Source: Rhodocista pekingensis (GTDB taxonomy: Bacteria > Pseudomonadota > Alphaproteobacteria > Azospirillales > Azospirillaceae). Taken from it: 64,000 nucleotides of DNA. The stretch covers positions 60,623-124,622 of the forward strand of contig NZ_JBHTCM010000012.1 of the NCBI RefSeq assembly GCF_042665545.1, in the 5' to 3' direction. Positions 17,567-27,078 of the stretch are shown here, in pieces; within the stretch, counting starts at the first letter, position 1, and every line of letters starts with the position of its first letter. The position numbers were made by a program, and so were the translations under genes. Below the pieces are notes generated by a model that was not told where the DNA came from, made no database searches, and saw only the letters and a program-made list of their open reading frames with translations.

Positions 17567-19171
17567 ATGAACCGCTTCGCCGCCCTGATCGACGCGCTGG
17601 CCTTCATGCCGTCGCGCACCGGCAAGGTCCGGCTGATCGCCGACCATTTCGCCACCACGCCGGACCCGGAGCGCGGCTGGGTCCTGGCCGCCCTGACCGG
17701 CGCCCTGTCCTTCGCCGCGGCGAAGCCGGCGGCCGTCCGCGCCCTGGTGATGGAGCGGGTGGACCCGGAGCTGTTCGGCTGGTCCTACGACTTCGTCGGC
17801 GACCTTGCCGAGACCGTGGCCCTGATCTGGCCGGAGCGGCCGGGGCCGGACCGCCCGCCGCCCACCCTGTCGGAGGTGGTGGCAGACCTCGGCCGGGCGA
17901 CACGGGCGGAAGTGCCGCGGCTGATCGAGGGCTGGCTTGACGCGCTGGACGCCACCGGCCGCTGGGCGCTGCTGAAGCTCATCACCGGCGGGCTGCGCGT
18001 CGGCGTCTCCGCCCGGCTGGCGAAGACGGCGCTGGCCGAGTGGGGGGCGGGCAACGGGGCGGACATCGGCATCGACGCGGTGGAGGAGGTCTGGCACGGC
18101 CTGCGCCCGCCCTATGCCGAGCTGTTCGCCTGGGCGGAGATGCGCGCACCCCGGCCGGACGTGTCGGCGGCCGGCGGCTTCCGCCCGCTGATGTTGGCGC
18201 ACCCGCTGGAGGAGGCGGACATCGCCGCCCTCGACCCCGCGGCCTACCGGGCGGAATGGAAGTGGGACGGCATCCGGGTGCAGCTTGTCGGACGCACCCT
18301 GGGGGAAGGGCGCCTCTACAGCCGGACGGGCGACGAGATCACGGCCGGCTTCCCCGACGTGGCGGCGCGGCTGGGCTTCGACGCCGTGCTGGACGGCGAG
18401 CTGCTGGTGGTCAGCGAGGGCGAAGTGCGCCCCTTCAACGACCTGCAACAGCGCCTGAACCGCCGGCAGGTCACGGCGAAGATGCTGCGCGACTACCCGG
18501 CCTGGGTGAGGCTCTACGATCTGCTGGTGGAGGCGGGGGAGGATCTGCGCGGCCTGCCCTTCGATGCGCGGCGGAAGCGGCTGGAGGACTGGTACGCCCG
18601 CGTCCGCCCGGCGGGCATGGACCTGTCCCCCCTGATCCCCTTCGCGGACTGGGAGGGGCTGGCGGCGCTGCGGGCGGGGGCGCGGGAGAACGCCATCGAA
18701 GGGCTGATGCTGAAGCGCGGCGACAGCCCCTACCTCGCCGGCCGGCCGAAGGGACCCTGGTTCAAGTGGAAGCGCGGGCCGCTGACGCTGGACTGCGTGA
18801 TGATGTACGCCCAGCGCGGGCACGGGAAGCGGTCCAGCTACTACAGCGACTACACCTTCGGCGCCTGGACCGGCGATCCCGACGGGGGCGGGGAGCTGGT
18901 GCCGGTGGGCAAGGCCTATTCCGGCTTCACCGACGAGGAGCTGGGCCGGCTGGACCGCTGGGTCCGCGCCAACACGGTGAACCGTTTCGGCCCCGTGCGC
19001 GAGGTGGCGCCGGCCCTGGTGCTGGAAGTGGCGTTCGACAGCGTCCACCCGTCCGGCCGGCACAAGTCGGGGCTGGCGATGCGCTTCCCCCGCATCGCCC
19101 GCATCCGCTGGGACAAGCCCGCGCACGAGGCCGACCGGCTGGAGACGCTGCGGGCGCTGGTCGCGGGGTAA
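17567..19171 (+). CDS. ATP-dependent DNA ligase
   Basis: A 534-residue LigB/LigC-type ligase. An N-terminal DNA-binding domain (~1-200) is followed by the nucleotidyltransferase domain with EWKWDGIRVQL, placing the AMP-accepting Lys at residue 232. Motifs III (YSRTGDEIT and LDGELLV), IV (IEGLMLKRGDSPY) and V (WFKWKR) follow, then an OB fold ending RFPRIARIRWDK. It forms a tight pair with the preceding exonuclease. Such ligases back up NAD-dependent LigA in DNA repair. Here the helicase partner is nearby but the PdeM-type phosphoesterase gene often found in this cassette is missing. Confidence 0.94.
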   Translation: MNRFAALIDALAFMPSRTGKVRLIADHFATTPDPERGWVLAALTGALSFAAAKPAAVRALVMERVDPELFGWSYDFVGDLAETVALIWPERPGPDRPPPTLSEVVADLGRATRAEVPRLIEGWLDALDATGRWALLKLITGGLRVGVSARLAKTALAEWGAGNGADIGIDAVEEVWHGLRPPYAELFAWAEMRAPRPDVSAAGGFRPLMLAHPLEEADIAALDPAAYRAEWKWDGIRVQLVGRTLGEGRLYSRTGDEITAGFPDVAARLGFDAVLDGELLVVSEGEVRPFNDLQQRLNRRQVTAKMLRDYPAWVRLYDLLVEAGEDLRGLPFDARRKRLEDWYARVRPAGMDLSPLIPFADWEGLAALRAGARENAIEGLMLKRGDSPYLAGRPKGPWFKWKRGPLTLDCVMMYAQRGHGKRSSYYSDYTFGAWTGDPDGGGELVPVGKAYSGFTDEELGRLDRWVRANTVNRFGPVREVAPALVLEVAFDSVHPSGRHKSGLAMRFPRIARIRWDKPAHEADRLETLRALVAG

Positions 19172-19184
19172 CGGCCGGACGTCA

Positions 19185-19206
19185 GGCGGCCCGGTCCGCC
19201 CCTTTT
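19185..19206 (+). terminator. Weak terminator after the DNA ligase gene
   Basis: A short GGCGG / CCGCC stem (19185-19200) is followed by CC and four T. It lies 14 bp past the ligase stop, between convergent genes. The stem is only five base pairs, so this is a tentative call. Confidence 0.35.
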
Positions 19207-19220
19207 CCTGTCGCGGCCGC

Positions 19221-20396
19221 TCAGGCGTAGGCGGGGCGCCGGCGCGAGGCCAGGGTGCGGGCGAGCACGGCCCCCACCCCCATCGCCACGGCCGCGAACC
19301 AGATCCAGCCGCCGACCAGCGGCACCAGTCCGGCCAGGGTCAGAAGCAAGGCGAAGAAGGCGAAACGCTTCAGCCGGTCGCCGCCGGTCATCCCGGCGGC
19401 CGGGCGGTTGCGGGTCATCAGCTCGGCCACGCCGAAGCCGGCGATCGCCAGCCCCAGCACGATGGCGATGCCGTAGAGCAACAGCAGCAGCAGCCCGACC
19501 GGAATGCCGATGACGGTCAGCATCAGCAGGCCGACCAGCAGCGGGGTCGCCAGGAGGGCCACGACGCCCAGCAGCAAGGTGCGGCCGGGGTTGCCGCCGA
19601 CCTCCGCCGCCGCGGCCCCGACGAAGCCGGGGAAGGCGAGGTGGACGGCGGCGCCCAGCAGGAACAGGGCCAGCGCCCCGCCCAGCGTGCCCGCCAGGGT
19701 GGGGCCGAAATCCGTTTCCTCCGCCGTGTCGTCCTGCTGCTCGATGCCGCCCTCCACCGTCACGCCGGCGGGGATCTCCGGCCGGTCCGGGCCGGCATGG
19801 CGGAGCGTGCCCATGATCCGGGCGCCGGGCAGCAGCACCAGTTCGCCCGCCGCCACGTCCAGGTCGCCCATGACGGCGCCGGAGATGGTGACGCGGCCGC
19901 CGGCGACCCGGGCGTCGCCCGCCACGGTGCCGGCCAGATCGACCTCTCCGCCCGACGCGCTGAGGTCGCCGGCCACGGCGCTGCCGGGGGCGAGGCGCAG
20001 CTCCCCCGCGACCAGCACGGCATCGCCGGCCACGGCGCTGGTCAGCTTCAGGCTTGCCCCGATGGCCATGAGATCGCCCGCCACCGGACCGTCCAGGGCG
20101 ATGTCGAATCCGGCGATCAGCGCGTCGTCGCCGACGGCGCCGATCTGCGCCACGTTCAGCCCGGCGGCGAACAGGGTTCCGTCGATGGCGGCGTCGATGC
20201 CGACGGTGCGGCCGGCGATGAACAGGTCGCTGTCCATCCGGCCCGTGGCCCGCACCGTGTCGCCGGAGCGGAACTCCGCGGCACGGGCGCTGCCGGCGGC
20301 GAAACCGAGGAAGAGGATGACGGCAAGGCCCAGGGCTGCGAGCAGCCGGACGCGGGGAAACCCCGATCGCGGGGGGCGGGGGGAAGCGAGGTGCAT
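19221..20396 (-). CDS. Exported bactofilin-like / polymer-forming membrane protein
   Basis: A 391-residue protein. It has a signal peptide (~14-40, ending SARAAEF), then a right-handed beta-helix-like stretch (~45-225) of recurring G-D/V-A-G-D segments such as AVAGDLSASGGEVDLAGTVAGD. The C-terminal part contains four to five TM helices (~255-385). The bactofilin-type repeat followed by a membrane domain matches uncharacterised polymer-forming families. Export of the repeat part is inferred from the signal peptide. It is divergent from fabI by ~230 bp. A GGAG precedes the ATG. Function unknown. Confidence 0.8.
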   Translation of the reverse strand: MHLASPRPPRSGFPRVRLLAALGLAVILFLGFAAGSARAAEFRSGDTVRATGRMDSDLFIAGRTVGIDAAIDGTLFAAGLNVAQIGAVGDDALIAGFDIALDGPVAGDLMAIGASLKLTSAVAGDAVLVAGELRLAPGSAVAGDLSASGGEVDLAGTVAGDARVAGGRVTISGAVMGDLDVAAGELVLLPGARIMGTLRHAGPDRPEIPAGVTVEGGIEQQDDTAEETDFGPTLAGTLGGALALFLLGAAVHLAFPGFVGAAAAEVGGNPGRTLLLGVVALLATPLLVGLLMLTVIGIPVGLLLLLLYGIAIVLGLAIAGFGVAELMTRNRPAAGMTGGDRLKRFAFFALLLTLAGLVPLVGGWIWFAAVAMGVGAVLARTLASRRRPAYA

Positions 20397-20624
20397 GGCC
20401 GGGATCTCCTGGCGCAGAGTTCCATCTCGGACCCTGCCCGGAAAGGCGGGGTCCGTTCAAGGGCCAGCCCCGCGGGCGGACGCGGCTGCCGCTGTCCCCG
20501 ATATGACGCCCGACCGGCCGGTGCGGCAAGGTCCACCCTGCGTTGCCGCGGCGGGACCACCGCGCTAGCATGCTGCATCGCACTGCACCGCGCCGCGGCG
20601 GCCCGCCGGGCGGAAGGGGAACGC

Positions 20625-21395
20625 ATGCTACCGATCACGCTCGAAGGAAAACGCGGCCTCGTCATCGGCATCGCCAATGACAGCTCCATCGCCTATGGCT
20701 GCGCCCGCGCCTTCCGGTCGCTGGGGGCGGACCTGGCCGTCACCTACCTGAACGCCAAGGCCGAACCCTTCGTCCGGCCGCTGGCCGAGGGGCTGGACGC
20801 CAGCCTGATCCTGCCCTGCGACGTGCGCGAGCCCGGTCAGCTCGAATCGGTGTTCGACGCCGTCAGCCAGCGCTGGGGCAAGCTGGACTTCCTGCTGCAC
20901 TCCATCGCCTTCGCCCCGCGCGAGGATCTGCATGCGCGGGTGGTGGACTGCTCCCGCGAGGGGTTCCTCCAGGCGATGGACGTCTCCGTCCACTCCTTCA
21001 TCCGCATGGCGCATCTGGCCGAGCCGCTGATGGCCAACGGCGGCTGTCTCCAGACGGTCAGCTTCTTCGGCTCGGAGAAGGTGGTCGAGCACTACAACCT
21101 GATGGGGCCGGTCAAGGCGGCGCTGGAGAGCGTCGTGCGCTATCTGGCGGTGGAGCTGGGCCCCAAGGGCATCCGCGTCCATGCCCTGTCGCCGGGGCCG
21201 CTGAAGACCCGGGCGGCCAGCGGCATCGACCGCTTCGACCAGCTTCTGACCCGCGCGGCGGAGCGGGCGCCGGCCCGGCATCTGGTCACCATCGAGGATG
21301 TCGGCGCCTATGCCGCCTTCCTGGCCAGTGACGCGGCGCAGGCGGTGACCGGCTCGGTCGAGTACATCGACGGCGGTTACAACATCCTGGGCTAG
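20625..21395 (+). CDS. fabI: Enoyl-ACP reductase, FabI family
   Basis: A 256-residue SDR. The nucleotide-binding region GLVIGIANDSSIAYGCA is the FabI-type variant of the Rossmann motif. The catalytic pair lies in HYNLMGPVK (Tyr157 and Lys164, spacing Y-x6-K). LSPGPLKTRAASGI and GGYNILG near the C-terminus are FabI signatures. It reduces trans-2-enoyl-ACP in fatty-acid elongation. It stands alone, convergent with the aspartoacylase-family gene after 19 bp; since alphaproteobacteria often have more than one FabI, it may be a secondary copy. Start chosen at 20625, where a GGAAGGGG element lies upstream. Confidence 0.9.
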   Translation: MLPITLEGKRGLVIGIANDSSIAYGCARAFRSLGADLAVTYLNAKAEPFVRPLAEGLDASLILPCDVREPGQLESVFDAVSQRWGKLDFLLHSIAFAPREDLHARVVDCSREGFLQAMDVSVHSFIRMAHLAEPLMANGGCLQTVSFFGSEKVVEHYNLMGPVKAALESVVRYLAVELGPKGIRVHALSPGPLKTRAASGIDRFDQLLTRAAERAPARHLVTIEDVGAYAAFLASDAAQAVTGSVEYIDGGYNILG

Positions 21396-21414
21396 GGTGC
21401 CAGCGGCCGTCCGG

Positions 21415-22548
21415 TCACGCCGTCAGCAGCGGCGTGCCCGGGGCGGCCAGCGGCTCCGTTCCGGCGATGCTCAGCACGCCCTCTCCCGCGCCCACGAAGC
21501 GGTTCAGGTGCCGGGTCCAGACCGGCCCCGCGACCCGCGCCCGGCAGGGATGGCGGATGCCGCTCTCCGGCTCCAGAATCTCCGCCACCACCTGGCCGGG
21601 CTCCACCCGGTCGCCCAACGCCACCCGGAACAGCACGATGCCGGCCTCCGGCGCGGCCACCCGGTCCACCCCGGCCAGCGGGGTGGCGCCGCAGCGCGGG
21701 GCCGGAGCGGGGCCGGGATCGCCGGCCAGCATGCCGCGGTGGCGCAGATGCTCCAGGATGGCGGCGGCGTCGCGCGCCGCCGTCGCGTCGTCCACGGCAA
21801 GCTGGCCGCGCAGTTCGATGGTCGTGGCGGCGCAGGCGACGGGCAGGGCGTCGGCGTCTGTCCCCAGCCTCTCCCGCAGCCGCCACCAGACGCCCGAACA
21901 GGCTTCGTCGAAGGGATGCCCGCCCGACTGGTCGGCCAGGAAGGCGGCCTCACAGCCCAGGCGGGCCGCAAGGTCGCGGAACCCCTCCCACAGCCCCGGC
22001 GCCGTGTAGAGGTGCATCACGGCGTCGAAGTCGCAGTGGAGGTCCAGCATCAGGTCCGCGTCCAGCGCCAGCGTCAGCAGCGCCCGGCGCAGCGCGTCCG
22101 CCTGCGTCGCCGCCGGCAGGGCCTCCGCCGCCCGGCGCAGCTCCTGCCGGACCAGGGCGACATCCGCGGCCGTGTCGCCGCACAGCCGGCCGCGCACGGC
22201 GTCTGCCACTACGCCGGACAGGTCGGCATAGCTGCGGTTGAAGTTGACGCCGGTCGCCAGTTCGAAGCGGCCCGACAGGGACTGGAGCACGATCTGGTCC
22301 AGCCCGATCGGGTTGGCGACGGGCACCAGCACGACCTCCCCGGTCACGGCGCCGGCCGCATCCAGCCCCTTCAGCGCGGCCAGCAGGTGCTGCGCCACCA
22401 GATGGCCCGGCGTCTCGTCCGCGTGCAGGCCGGCCTGGATGTAGGCCTTGGGGCGGGCACCTGGGGTCCCGAAGCGGTGGACGCGCAGGACGCGCCGGGT
22501 GCCGGCGCGGCCGTGGGCGAGGGGCAGGTCGTCGATCGTGTGTGCCAT
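21415..22548 (-). CDS. Succinylglutamate desuccinylase/aspartoacylase family protein
   Basis: A 377-residue zinc amidohydrolase-like protein. The metal-binding motif HADETPGH (His, Glu at ~40-47) and a later LDLHCDFDAVMH supply the usual HxxE...H set. PVANPIGLDQ is also typical. The C-terminal ~90 residues form a lipoyl-like beta domain (DRVEPGQVVAEI), common in this family. Likely releases an acyl group from an N-acyl amino acid or related amide; substrate unknown. The ATG at 22548 is preferred because the upstream extension is low-complexity and overlaps the divergent polysaccharide gene start. Confidence 0.82.
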   Translation of the reverse strand: MAHTIDDLPLAHGRAGTRRVLRVHRFGTPGARPKAYIQAGLHADETPGHLVAQHLLAALKGLDAAGAVTGEVVLVPVANPIGLDQIVLQSLSGRFELATGVNFNRSYADLSGVVADAVRGRLCGDTAADVALVRQELRRAAEALPAATQADALRRALLTLALDADLMLDLHCDFDAVMHLYTAPGLWEGFRDLAARLGCEAAFLADQSGGHPFDEACSGVWWRLRERLGTDADALPVACAATTIELRGQLAVDDATAARDAAAILEHLRHRGMLAGDPGPAPAPRCGATPLAGVDRVAAPEAGIVLFRVALGDRVEPGQVVAEILEPESGIRHPCRARVAGPVWTRHLNRFVGAGEGVLSIAGTEPLAAPGTPLLTA

Positions 22549-22666
22549 GCGGGGATCAAGCCACAGCGGTGCGGCCCCCGTCCAGGGGCAGGTCGGGACT
22601 GGTCCGTGCCGCCGGCCCCTGCCAGACTGGCCGGCGGCACGGGGGATCGGAGACGGGCCGGAGGCG

Positions 22667-23914
22667 ATGGCGACCCTGGCTGAACGGCAGGGCGGGGACG
22701 GGGCGGCGCTGCGGCTGGCGGCGCTGGTCGGCGCCATCGTCGTCTACGGGGTGGCCGGCGCCCCCGCCCCCGCTTCCGTCGGGCCGGCGGAGCTGGCGGT
22801 GGGGCTGGGTCTTCTGGTCGCCGTCGGGCTGCGCGCCCCGCTCTGGCTGGGGACCGGCTACCTGCTGCGCTGTCCCGGCGCGACTCCGGCCGAGATCGTC
22901 GCCTGCCTGTGTCTGCCTCTGCTGCTCTGGCTGCCGCTGGTGCGCGGCAGTCTGATGGGCTGGCAGCCGACCGACATCGTGCGCGACGTCGTGCCGTTGG
23001 GGTTCCTGTTCCTGCCGCTCCTGCTGCGCCGCGGCCTGTCCGCCCGTCGTGCTGCCGGGAGCGGCGCCGTGGCGGACCTTCTGGCGGCGGCGCTGGCCGC
23101 GGCGGGTCTCGCTTTCGCCTTCCGCTGGTGGGCGCATGTGGCCTTCGGCTTCGCCGCCGTGGGCGACCGCACCCTCGCGGAAGGCGATCTCTACCTGCTG
23201 AACAGCGCCGCCGTGCCCTTCGCCGCCGTCTGGCTCACGCTCCAGGGGTTGCGCCGGCTGTTCCCGGCCCGCGGCGCAGGAGCGGTGGCGCTGGGGCTGG
23301 TGCTCGGGGCCGCCGGACTGCTCTGTACCGGAGCCCTGGCCGGGGCGGTCCACCGGGCGGCGCTGGGGCTGGTGCTGGGGACGATCGGTCTGGGCGTCGC
23401 CCTGCGCCTGCGTACCGCCCCCGGCGACTGGCGGCTGGTGCCGGTGGCCGGCGCGGGGCTGCTGGCCGCCTTCGGCTGGGCCGCGCTGGGGGCGCTGTCG
23501 CTGGTGGCGGAGAAGACGGGCGAGGTGGGCTGGAACAACCGCGCGGCCGAAGCGGGTGCCGTGCTGCGCCAGATCGGCCGTTCCCTGCCGGCCTTCCTCC
23601 TGGGTGACGGCTGGGGTGCCCTGGTCGCCAGCCCGGCGGTGGGCAACTGGCGGGTCTCCTTCACCCACAATGCGGCGAGCTATTTCCTGGTGAAGACGGG
23701 GCTTCTGGGTTTCGTCGCGGCCACCGGCTATCTCGCGGCGCTGCTGGCGGAATCCTGGCCCGCGCTGCGGCGGCGGGCCGACATCGCGCTGGCGGCGCTG
23801 CCGTCCCTCGCGGTCGCCCTCTTCCTGCACACCAGTTACAAATATCTGTGTTTCGGCCTGCTTTGCACCGTCCTCCTGCTTGCAGCCGCGAAGGACGAAA
23901 CCCCAAAAAATTGA
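22667..23914 (+). CDS. O-antigen ligase/polymerase-like membrane protein
   Basis: About 415 residues with roughly ten predicted TM helices and a longer periplasmic loop (~305-350, including AEKTGEVGWNNRAAEAG). That layout is typical of Wzy polymerases and WaaL-type O-antigen ligases. The periplasmic HNAASYFLVKTGLLG segment resembles the short H-motif region of this superfamily. It heads a plus-strand run of four polysaccharide genes. GGAGGCG precedes the ATG. Sequence alone does not separate polymerase from ligase. Confidence 0.75.
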   Translation: MATLAERQGGDGAALRLAALVGAIVVYGVAGAPAPASVGPAELAVGLGLLVAVGLRAPLWLGTGYLLRCPGATPAEIVACLCLPLLLWLPLVRGSLMGWQPTDIVRDVVPLGFLFLPLLLRRGLSARRAAGSGAVADLLAAALAAAGLAFAFRWWAHVAFGFAAVGDRTLAEGDLYLLNSAAVPFAAVWLTLQGLRRLFPARGAGAVALGLVLGAAGLLCTGALAGAVHRAALGLVLGTIGLGVALRLRTAPGDWRLVPVAGAGLLAAFGWAALGALSLVAEKTGEVGWNNRAAEAGAVLRQIGRSLPAFLLGDGWGALVASPAVGNWRVSFTHNAASYFLVKTGLLGFVAATGYLAALLAESWPALRRRADIALAALPSLAVALFLHTSYKYLCFGLLCTVLLLAAAKDETPKN

Positions 23915-23998
23915 AATCAAACTTTACAGGACACCCGCCTTCTCCCACTCTTCCCTCCTGCAAGTGTAGGGGGAACCGGCGGGCGGGGCGCCACGGGC

Positions 23999-25240
23999 AT
24001 GCGGCGGCAGGCATCCATCCTGTTCGTGAACCGGGTCTTTCCGCCCGACCGCGGCGCCACGGGCCGGCTGCTGTGCGACCTTGCCGGCCGCTTCGCCCTG
24101 GCCGGCTGGCGGGTCACGGTGGTGGCCGACGGCGCGGCATCGGCGGACGGGGGGCTGGCAGACGGGGGGCCGGCGGGCGTGCGGGTCGTCCGCAGCGGCG
24201 GCGGGGGCGAGGAGGCTCCGGGTGCCGCCGGCTATCTGGGCGCACTCGCCCGGCTGACGGCGACGGCCCTGGCGCAGCCGGCGCACGATGTGGCCGTGAC
24301 CATGACGGACCCGCCGATGCTGGCCTGCCTGGGGCCGCTGCTGCGCCTGCGCCATGGCAGCCGCCTGATCCACTGGTGCCAGGACCTCTACCCCGAACTG
24401 TTCCCCGTGCTCGGCGTCGGGCTGCCGCGGCCGGTGCTGACGGGGATTGCCGCCCTCTCCACCGCGGCGCTCGGCCGGCACGACCGGATCGTCGCCATCG
24501 GCGCCTGCATGCGCCGGAGGCTCGCCGCGCGCGGCCTGCCCGCTGCCCGGCTGGAGGTGCTGCCCAACTGGGGCCAGCCCGGCCTGCGCCCGCAGGAGCC
24601 CGATCCGGCCATCCGTGAGGTCCTGGCCGGTGGCGCCCGCTTCCTGGCGCTCTATGCCGGCAATCTGGGCCGCGCCCATCCCGTGGCGGCGCTGGCCGAG
24701 GCGGCGGCGGAACTGGCCGTCACCGATCCCGACGTGCGCATCCTGGTTGCCGGCGACGGCCGCCGCCGGGCCGCGCTGGCGGGGATCGCGGCCGGGGGGA
24801 CGCTGCGCCTCTTGCCCTATCAGGACGAAGCCGCGCTGGCCCGGCTCTACGCCGCGGCGGATCTCCATCTCGCCCTGCTCGATCCACGGGCGGAAGGGCT
24901 GATGCTGCCGTGCAAGGTGGCGGCCGGGCTGGCCGCGGGCTGCCCGGTCGTGCTGCACGGCCCGCCCGGCAGCGACGCGGCCCGGATGATCGGGGACGCC
25001 GGCGCCGTGGCTCCGGCGGGGGAGCCGGGGGCTCTGGCGGCGGCGATCCGCAGCTTCGCCCGCGCGCCCGGCCGGATGGCACAGGCGCGTGCCGCCGCCC
25101 GCCATCGGGCCGAGGACCCGGCGGAGCGCTGGGACGCCGACCGGGCCGCGGCCCGCTTCCTCGCCCTTGCCGGCTCCCTGCGGCCCGGTCCGACTGTTCC
25201 GGCGGGGGCTGCCGTTCCCGCCGGACCCGCCCCGCCATGA
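23999..25240 (+). CDS. Glycosyltransferase family 4
   Basis: A 413-residue GT-B glycosyltransferase. N-terminal FVNRVFPPDRGATGRLL is the GT4/WcaI-like start. The C-terminal GT1-type domain includes LYAGNLGRAHPV (~215-225), LVAGDGRRRAAL and an EGLMLPCKVAAGLAAGCPVV nucleotide-sugar motif. Two or more Pro/Ala repeats form the tail. Its TGA overlaps the ATG of the next gene (ATGA), so the two are probably co-translated. It likely adds one sugar to an undecaprenyl-linked oligosaccharide in the cytoplasm. Donor and linkage are not predictable. Confidence 0.85.
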   Translation: MRRQASILFVNRVFPPDRGATGRLLCDLAGRFALAGWRVTVVADGAASADGGLADGGPAGVRVVRSGGGGEEAPGAAGYLGALARLTATALAQPAHDVAVTMTDPPMLACLGPLLRLRHGSRLIHWCQDLYPELFPVLGVGLPRPVLTGIAALSTAALGRHDRIVAIGACMRRRLAARGLPAARLEVLPNWGQPGLRPQEPDPAIREVLAGGARFLALYAGNLGRAHPVAALAEAAAELAVTDPDVRILVAGDGRRRAALAGIAAGGTLRLLPYQDEAALARLYAAADLHLALLDPRAEGLMLPCKVAAGLAAGCPVVLHGPPGSDAARMIGDAGAVAPAGEPGALAAAIRSFARAPGRMAQARAAARHRAEDPAERWDADRAAARFLALAGSLRPGPTVPAGAAVPAGPAPP

Positions 25241-26202
25241 GGGACGGGGACCTGGAGGGGGTGGCGGCCGCGCTGCGCCCGATGACGCCGCCGCCGGAAC
25301 CCGCGCTGACCCTGCGCGGGCTGGTGCTGGAGACGCTGCGCGGCTGGCGTCTCATCGCGGGCGGCGGGTTGCTCGGGCTGCTGATTTCCCTGGTGACGCT
25401 CTGGCTGGTGACGCCGCGCTTCACGGTGGAGATGGTGATCGGCCCCACGGCGCGCAGCGGTCCGGCGGCCATGGGACCGCGCGTCCCCGTGGGGCCGGGC
25501 GGGGCGTCGCGCACCATCGTGGAGCACGGCATCGGCGACGAGGCGCTGTCCGACTACGCCCGCTATGCCGAACTGCTGTGCTCCGTCCCGGTGGCGGAGC
25601 GGCTTGCCCGGCAGCCCGGCATCCTGCGCACCCTGTTCGAGACGTCGGTGGCGCCCGACGGTGGCTGGCGCCCGCCGGGCGATCCGTTCTCCCGCGCCAA
25701 GCGGCTGTTGCTCCGGCTGGCCGGTCGCGACTCCTGGCTACCGCCCGACGCCCATCAGCTTGCGCTTCTGCTGGAGGAGGAGCTGATCGTGACCCCTGTG
25801 GGCGACGGCCCGATGCGGCGGCTGCGCTTCCGCCACCCGGACCGGGAGTTCGGCCGCACCCTGCTGGCCGCCATCCATGCCGCGGCCGAGGGGCTGATCC
25901 GGGAGGAGGCCGAGCGGCGGACGGGGGCCGAGATCGACTATCTGCGCCGCCGTGTGCGGGAGGAGACCTCCGCCGAGAACCGCCGGGCCTTCGGCGGCCT
26001 GCTGGCGGAGCAGGAGCGTATCCGGCAGATGATCGCCGTGGCACTGCCCTTCGCCGCCGACGTGATCGAACCGCCATCGGCGCCCGGCCTGCCGGACTGG
26101 CCGGACCCGCTCGTGCTGCTGGCGGTGGGGGCGCTTGCCGGCGGCGCCATCGGCATGGTGATCGTCTATGCCCGCGGCGCCTGGCGGCAGGCGGGGCCGT
26201 GA
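25237..26202 (+). CDS. Wzz/chain-length-determinant-like membrane protein
   Basis: About 321 residues. One TM helix at ~40-60 and another near the C-terminus (~290-310) flank a large periplasmic helical domain. That topology matches polysaccharide co-polymerases. The periplasmic part ends in a coiled coil (EIDYLRRRVREETSAEN). There is no cytoplasmic kinase domain, so it is the Wzz-like rather than full BY-kinase type. It overlaps both neighbours: ATGA at its start and GTGA at its end. Role inferred: control of exopolysaccharide chain length. Confidence 0.75.
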   Translation: MRDGDLEGVAAALRPMTPPPEPALTLRGLVLETLRGWRLIAGGGLLGLLISLVTLWLVTPRFTVEMVIGPTARSGPAAMGPRVPVGPGGASRTIVEHGIGDEALSDYARYAELLCSVPVAERLARQPGILRTLFETSVAPDGGWRPPGDPFSRAKRLLLRLAGRDSWLPPDAHQLALLLEEELIVTPVGDGPMRRLRFRHPDREFGRTLLAAIHAAAEGLIREEAERRTGAEIDYLRRRVREETSAENRRAFGGLLAEQERIRQMIAVALPFAADVIEPPSAPGLPDWPDPLVLLAVGALAGGAIGMVIVYARGAWRQAGP

Positions 26203-27074
26203 CCGGGTTCCCGCTGCCGCTGACGGTCATCGTCATGGTCCGCAACGAGCGGGCCAACCTGCCCGGCTGCCTCGCCAGCCTGGAGGGGATGGCCGAGATC
26301 GTCGTCGCCGACAGCGGCAGCGATGACGGCTCGGCAGATATCGCCCGGGCGGCGGGCGCGCGGGTCGTGCCCTTCGTCTGGAACGGCGCCTATCCGAAGA
26401 AGAAGCAATGGTGCCTGGACCTGCCCGACCTCGCGCATGACTGGGTGCTGTTCGTCGATGCGGACGAGCGTCTGACCCCGGCGCTGCGGGACGAACTGCG
26501 GCGGCTGTTCGCGGCCCCGCCGGCGGCGGCGGCCTATTTCCTGGACAGTCGGCCGGTGGTGCTGGGGCGGGTGCTGCGCTTCGGTGCGCGCTACCGCAAG
26601 ATCGCCCTGATGCACCGTCGCCGTGTCCGCTTCCCGCCCTGCGACGATCTGGCCGTCGCGGCGATGTGGGAGGTGGAGGGGCACTACCAGCCGCAGGTCG
26701 AGGGGGCGGTCGGACGGCTGCGGGCGCCGCTCCTGCACGCGGACGCCAAGCCGCCCTTCGCCTGGGTCGAGCGGCACAACCGCTATTCCGACTGGGAGGC
26801 GTGGCTGGACGCCGGCACCGGCCGGGCGGCGATCCTGGGGACGGAGGGCAGGGCAAGGCAACGGCTGAAGCGCCTGTTCGCGGCGCTGCCGGGACGGCCG
26901 CTGGCCGTCTTCCTCTATGAGTACGGGGTCAGGCTGGGCTTCCTGGACGGTCGCGCCGGCCTGCACCATGCCCTGGGGCGGGCCTTCTACTACTGGCTGA
27001 TCGCCTACAAGCGCGACTGGATCGCGGCCGAGCGCAGCACGGGCCGGGACGCCGATCCCGGCCGGCTGCGCTGA
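26199..27074 (+). CDS. Glycosyltransferase family 2, WaaE/KdtX-like
   Basis: A 291-residue GT-A protein. The N-terminal VIVMVRNERANLPGCLASLE, VVADSGSDDGSADIA and VLFVDADERL (DxD-type) are typical of LPS core beta-glycosyltransferases. The C-terminal HNRYSDWEAW and FYYWLIAYKRDW also match that subgroup. The GTG start at 26199 overlaps the preceding stop codon by GTGA. It is the last gene of the plus-strand arm of the polysaccharide cluster and convergent with the PraR-like regulator. Confidence 0.88.
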   Translation: MTGFPLPLTVIVMVRNERANLPGCLASLEGMAEIVVADSGSDDGSADIARAAGARVVPFVWNGAYPKKKQWCLDLPDLAHDWVLFVDADERLTPALRDELRRLFAAPPAAAAYFLDSRPVVLGRVLRFGARYRKIALMHRRRVRFPPCDDLAVAAMWEVEGHYQPQVEGAVGRLRAPLLHADAKPPFAWVERHNRYSDWEAWLDAGTGRAAILGTEGRARQRLKRLFAALPGRPLAVFLYEYGVRLGFLDGRAGLHHALGRAFYYWLIAYKRDWIAAERSTGRDADPGRLR

Positions 27075-27078
27075 CCCG

